Shown piece by piece: positions 4,720 to 6,016 of a stretch of DNA of 6,016 nt; position 1 is the stretch's first letter, and each line of letters starts with the position of its first letter. Source of the stretch: Candidatus Taylorbacteria bacterium RIFCSPLOWO2_01_FULL_50_130. Its GTDB lineage: Bacteria; Patescibacteriota; Minisyncoccia; Phycocordibacterales; UBA10002. The stretch spans positions 1 through 6,016 of the forward strand of contig MHSB01000031.1 in the NCBI GenBank assembly GCA_001821155.1. Reading direction: 5' to 3'. A program made the translations under genes and the position numbers. The notes below the pieces were generated by a model. The model was given only the letters and a program-made list of their open reading frames with translations, did no database searches and was not told the DNA's origin.

Positions 4720-5607
4720 ATGCCTTTGATATTGGATGGCAAAAAGGTGCGGGGTGAGATTGCAAAGACACTTCGACGAAAGGTCGAAGCGTTTTCTCCC
4801 AAGCCGAAACTCGCGATTGTCCAAGTCGGAACAAATAAGGAAAGTTCCGCATATGTCCGGCAAAAGAAAAAATTTGGGGAGAGTATTGGCGTGCTCGTTG
4901 ACTATCTTAAAGCGCCGGAGTTCATCACGGAAAGCGAGCTTATCTTGAAACTCAAGGAACTCAACGCCGACAGCTCCGTCAGCGGCATCATCGTTCAGCT
5001 TCCGCTTCCGTCCGCGCTTTCGGTTGAGAAGACCATCAATGCGATTGACCCCGAAAAAGACGTTGACGGGCTCACCGCGGTGAATGAACAACTGTTTAAA
5101 GAGGGGAAGCCCCGTTTCATTCCCGCGACGGCGCGCGGCATCATTGAGCTTCTGGAGTGGTATCACCTGCCGCTTTTCGATGCGAAGGTTGCCGTACTCG
5201 GACGCTCCAAACTTGTCGGCGCGCCCACGGCGCTTCTCCTCAAGAAAAAGGGGGCGTTGGTGACGGTGTGCCACAGCAAAACTCCCAACACCAAGACGAT
5301 TACCCGCAGGAGTGATATCATTATTGTTGCGATAGGCAAGCCGAAACTCATAACCGCGGAGTACATTAGGCGGAACAGGACGCAAACAGTCATAGACGTC
5401 GGCATCAACGCCAGGACAGAGGTCGGCGAAGCGAAACTCCTTGAAGAAATACCACGTAGCGTCATTGTTGGGGATGTTGACTTTGATGAGGTGAAGGATA
5501 AAGTCGCGGCGATTTCTCCGGTTCCGGGCGGCGTCGGACCGATGACGGTAGCGGCGTTATTCGAGAACGTGGTATCCGCCTACGAAATGCAGACCGTTCC
5601 TGTTTGA
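4720..5607 (+). CDS. folD: Bifunctional methylenetetrahydrofolate dehydrogenase / methenyltetrahydrofolate cyclohydrolase FolD
   Basis: This 295-aa cytoplasmic enzyme interconverts 5,10-methylene-, 5,10-methenyl- and 10-formyl-tetrahydrofolate with NADP(H), feeding purine and formyl-Met-tRNA synthesis. The catalytic N-terminal domain has SSAYVRQKKK with Tyr45 and Lys49 matching the family's active-site Tyr and Lys, then GIIVQLPLP (89-97) and PEKDVDG (111-117, Asp116 in the folate site). The NADP-binding domain has VLGRSKLVGAP (159-169), and the C-terminal signature PGGVGPMT spans 269-276. The usual PCTP motif after the first domain reads PATA (135-138). Length is normal. The ATG at 4720 is chosen since conserved sequence (PLILDGKKVR) begins at once; the open frame reaches a TTG at 4675 inside the repeat arm. 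No Shine-Dalgarno is visible. Confidence 0.95.
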   Translation: MPLILDGKKVRGEIAKTLRRKVEAFSPKPKLAIVQVGTNKESSAYVRQKKKFGESIGVLVDYLKAPEFITESELILKLKELNADSSVSGIIVQLPLPSALSVEKTINAIDPEKDVDGLTAVNEQLFKEGKPRFIPATARGIIELLEWYHLPLFDAKVAVLGRSKLVGAPTALLLKKKGALVTVCHSKTPNTKTITRRSDIIIVAIGKPKLITAEYIRRNRTQTVIDVGINARTEVGEAKLLEEIPRSVIVGDVDFDEVKDKVAAISPVPGGVGPMTVAALFENVVSAYEMQTVPV

Positions 5608-5644
5608 AAAGGGTACGTAAGAAAAGGATGAACGTTTCGTCTCT

Positions 5645-5673
5645 TTGTGTGTCGGGAATTTTTTATTCATAAT
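5645..5673 (+). promoter_or_regulatory. Candidate promoter upstream of the SIMPL gene
   Basis: TTGTGT (5645-5650), a 17-bp spacer and CATAAT (5668-5673, 5 of 6 to consensus) would give a leader of about 50 nt for the gene at 5731. An alternative, CTGACG (5686-5691) with TATGCT (5711-5716), has a 19-bp spacer and is weaker. No clear folD terminator is seen in 5608-5640. Confidence 0.3.
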
Positions 5674-5730
5674 GTAGAAGGGGAACTGACGGTTTCGTTT
5701 ACGCGGCCGTTATGCTCCTACACATGAGCC

Positions 5731-6016
5731 ATGTTTGAAAATGAGACCATACGAAAGAGCGCAATCGTGGTTTGCGCAGTGTTGGCGCTATTTTTACTGG
5801 CAGAAACGATAGGCGAGGTCAAGTCGTATCGCTACATCGGCTCCTATCCTTCATCGCCGAGTCAGATTAACGTTTCCGGCAAAGGCGAGGTCGTCGGCAT
5901 TCCCGACATCGCGACTTTTTCATTTAGTGTGACTGAAGAGTCACTTATCGTCAGTGAGGCGCAGAGTGAATCGGCGAAACGGGTAAATGCTATTCTCGAC
6001 TATTTGAAGAAAAACG
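5731..6016 (+). CDS. SIMPL-domain (DUF541, YggE-like) membrane-anchored protein, 5' part only
   Basis: The first 95 codons of a gene that runs off the window end. A membrane helix lies at about residues 10-27, followed by a short linker rich in Tyr, Ser and Pro, then the start of a SIMPL domain: INVSGKGEVVGIPDIATFSF at 46-65, then SVTEES and the helical stretch SEAQSESAKRVNAILDYLKK. The V-G-x-G-x-x-x-x-x-P-D opening is characteristic of the family, which includes E. coli YggE and is linked to oxidative-stress defence, although its biochemical role is not settled. The protein should be anchored with the domain outside the membrane. The ATG at 5731 is the first in frame with the helix; no Shine-Dalgarno is evident. 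Its transcription unit is probably separate from folD, 123 nt upstream. Confidence 0.8.
   Translation, partial: MFENETIRKSAIVVCAVLALFLLAETIGEVKSYRYIGSYPSSPSQINVSGKGEVVGIPDIATFSFSVTEESLIVSEAQSESAKRVNAILDYLKKN

Noticed and set aside
4714..5385. Long minus-strand open frame (223 codons) opposite folD
   Set aside because: It lies wholly over strongly conserved folD, matches no family I recognise and is a by-product of folD codon use.
1..6016. tRNA, rRNA or riboswitch
   Set aside because: No cloverleaf with a TTCRA-type T loop, no rRNA core motif and no recognisable riboswitch consensus was seen in any gap.

Overview
The window is a compact bacterial segment, probably from a Patescibacteria/CPR (Parcubacteria-like) genome. 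That assignment is inference. It rests on the gene mix (a DUF3105 protein and a membrane-anchored SIMPL protein of the kind common there), poor Shine-Dalgarno sequences, promoters that seem to give leaderless messages, TTCGAA-rich intergenic repeats, and a substrate-binding protein held by an N-terminal membrane helix with no lipobox cysteine. TAA, TAG and TGA all end genes, so the standard bacterial code applies and TGA-recoding lineages are excluded. All recognisable genes lie on the + strand.

Layout: (1) 1-613, a mazEF toxin-antitoxin module with a palindromic operator over its promoter. (2) 614-836, a broken 5' end of a livG-like gene starting 4 nt after mazF, then a repeat element of about 160 bp. 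(3) 837-3767, parts of a branched-chain amino acid (Liv/HAAT) ABC transporter: intact livG, a substrate-binding protein gene split by a one-base frameshift, a 302-base gene-free stretch, and intact livF. No permease gene (livH, livM) is present. (4) 3768-4719, a single-helix membrane-anchored DUF3105 protein flanked on both sides by inverted pairs of a strand-asymmetric repeat. (5) 4720-5607, folD of one-carbon metabolism. (6) 5731 to the window end, the 5' part of a SIMPL-domain protein.

LivG and LivF would be the two cytoplasmic ATPases of one importer and the binding protein its external receptor. Without permeases in the window, and with the receptor gene frameshifted, the locus looks rearranged or partly decayed, unless livHM lie elsewhere and the frameshift is a sequencing error. 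MazE and MazF form a separate autoregulated pair.

I found no clear new multi-gene system. The most unusual signals are the four A/C-rich and G/T-rich repeat arms fixed to gene boundaries between livF and folD, the orphan livG start next to mazF, and a near-identical 16-nt palindrome present both inside livG and downstream of the binding-protein gene.
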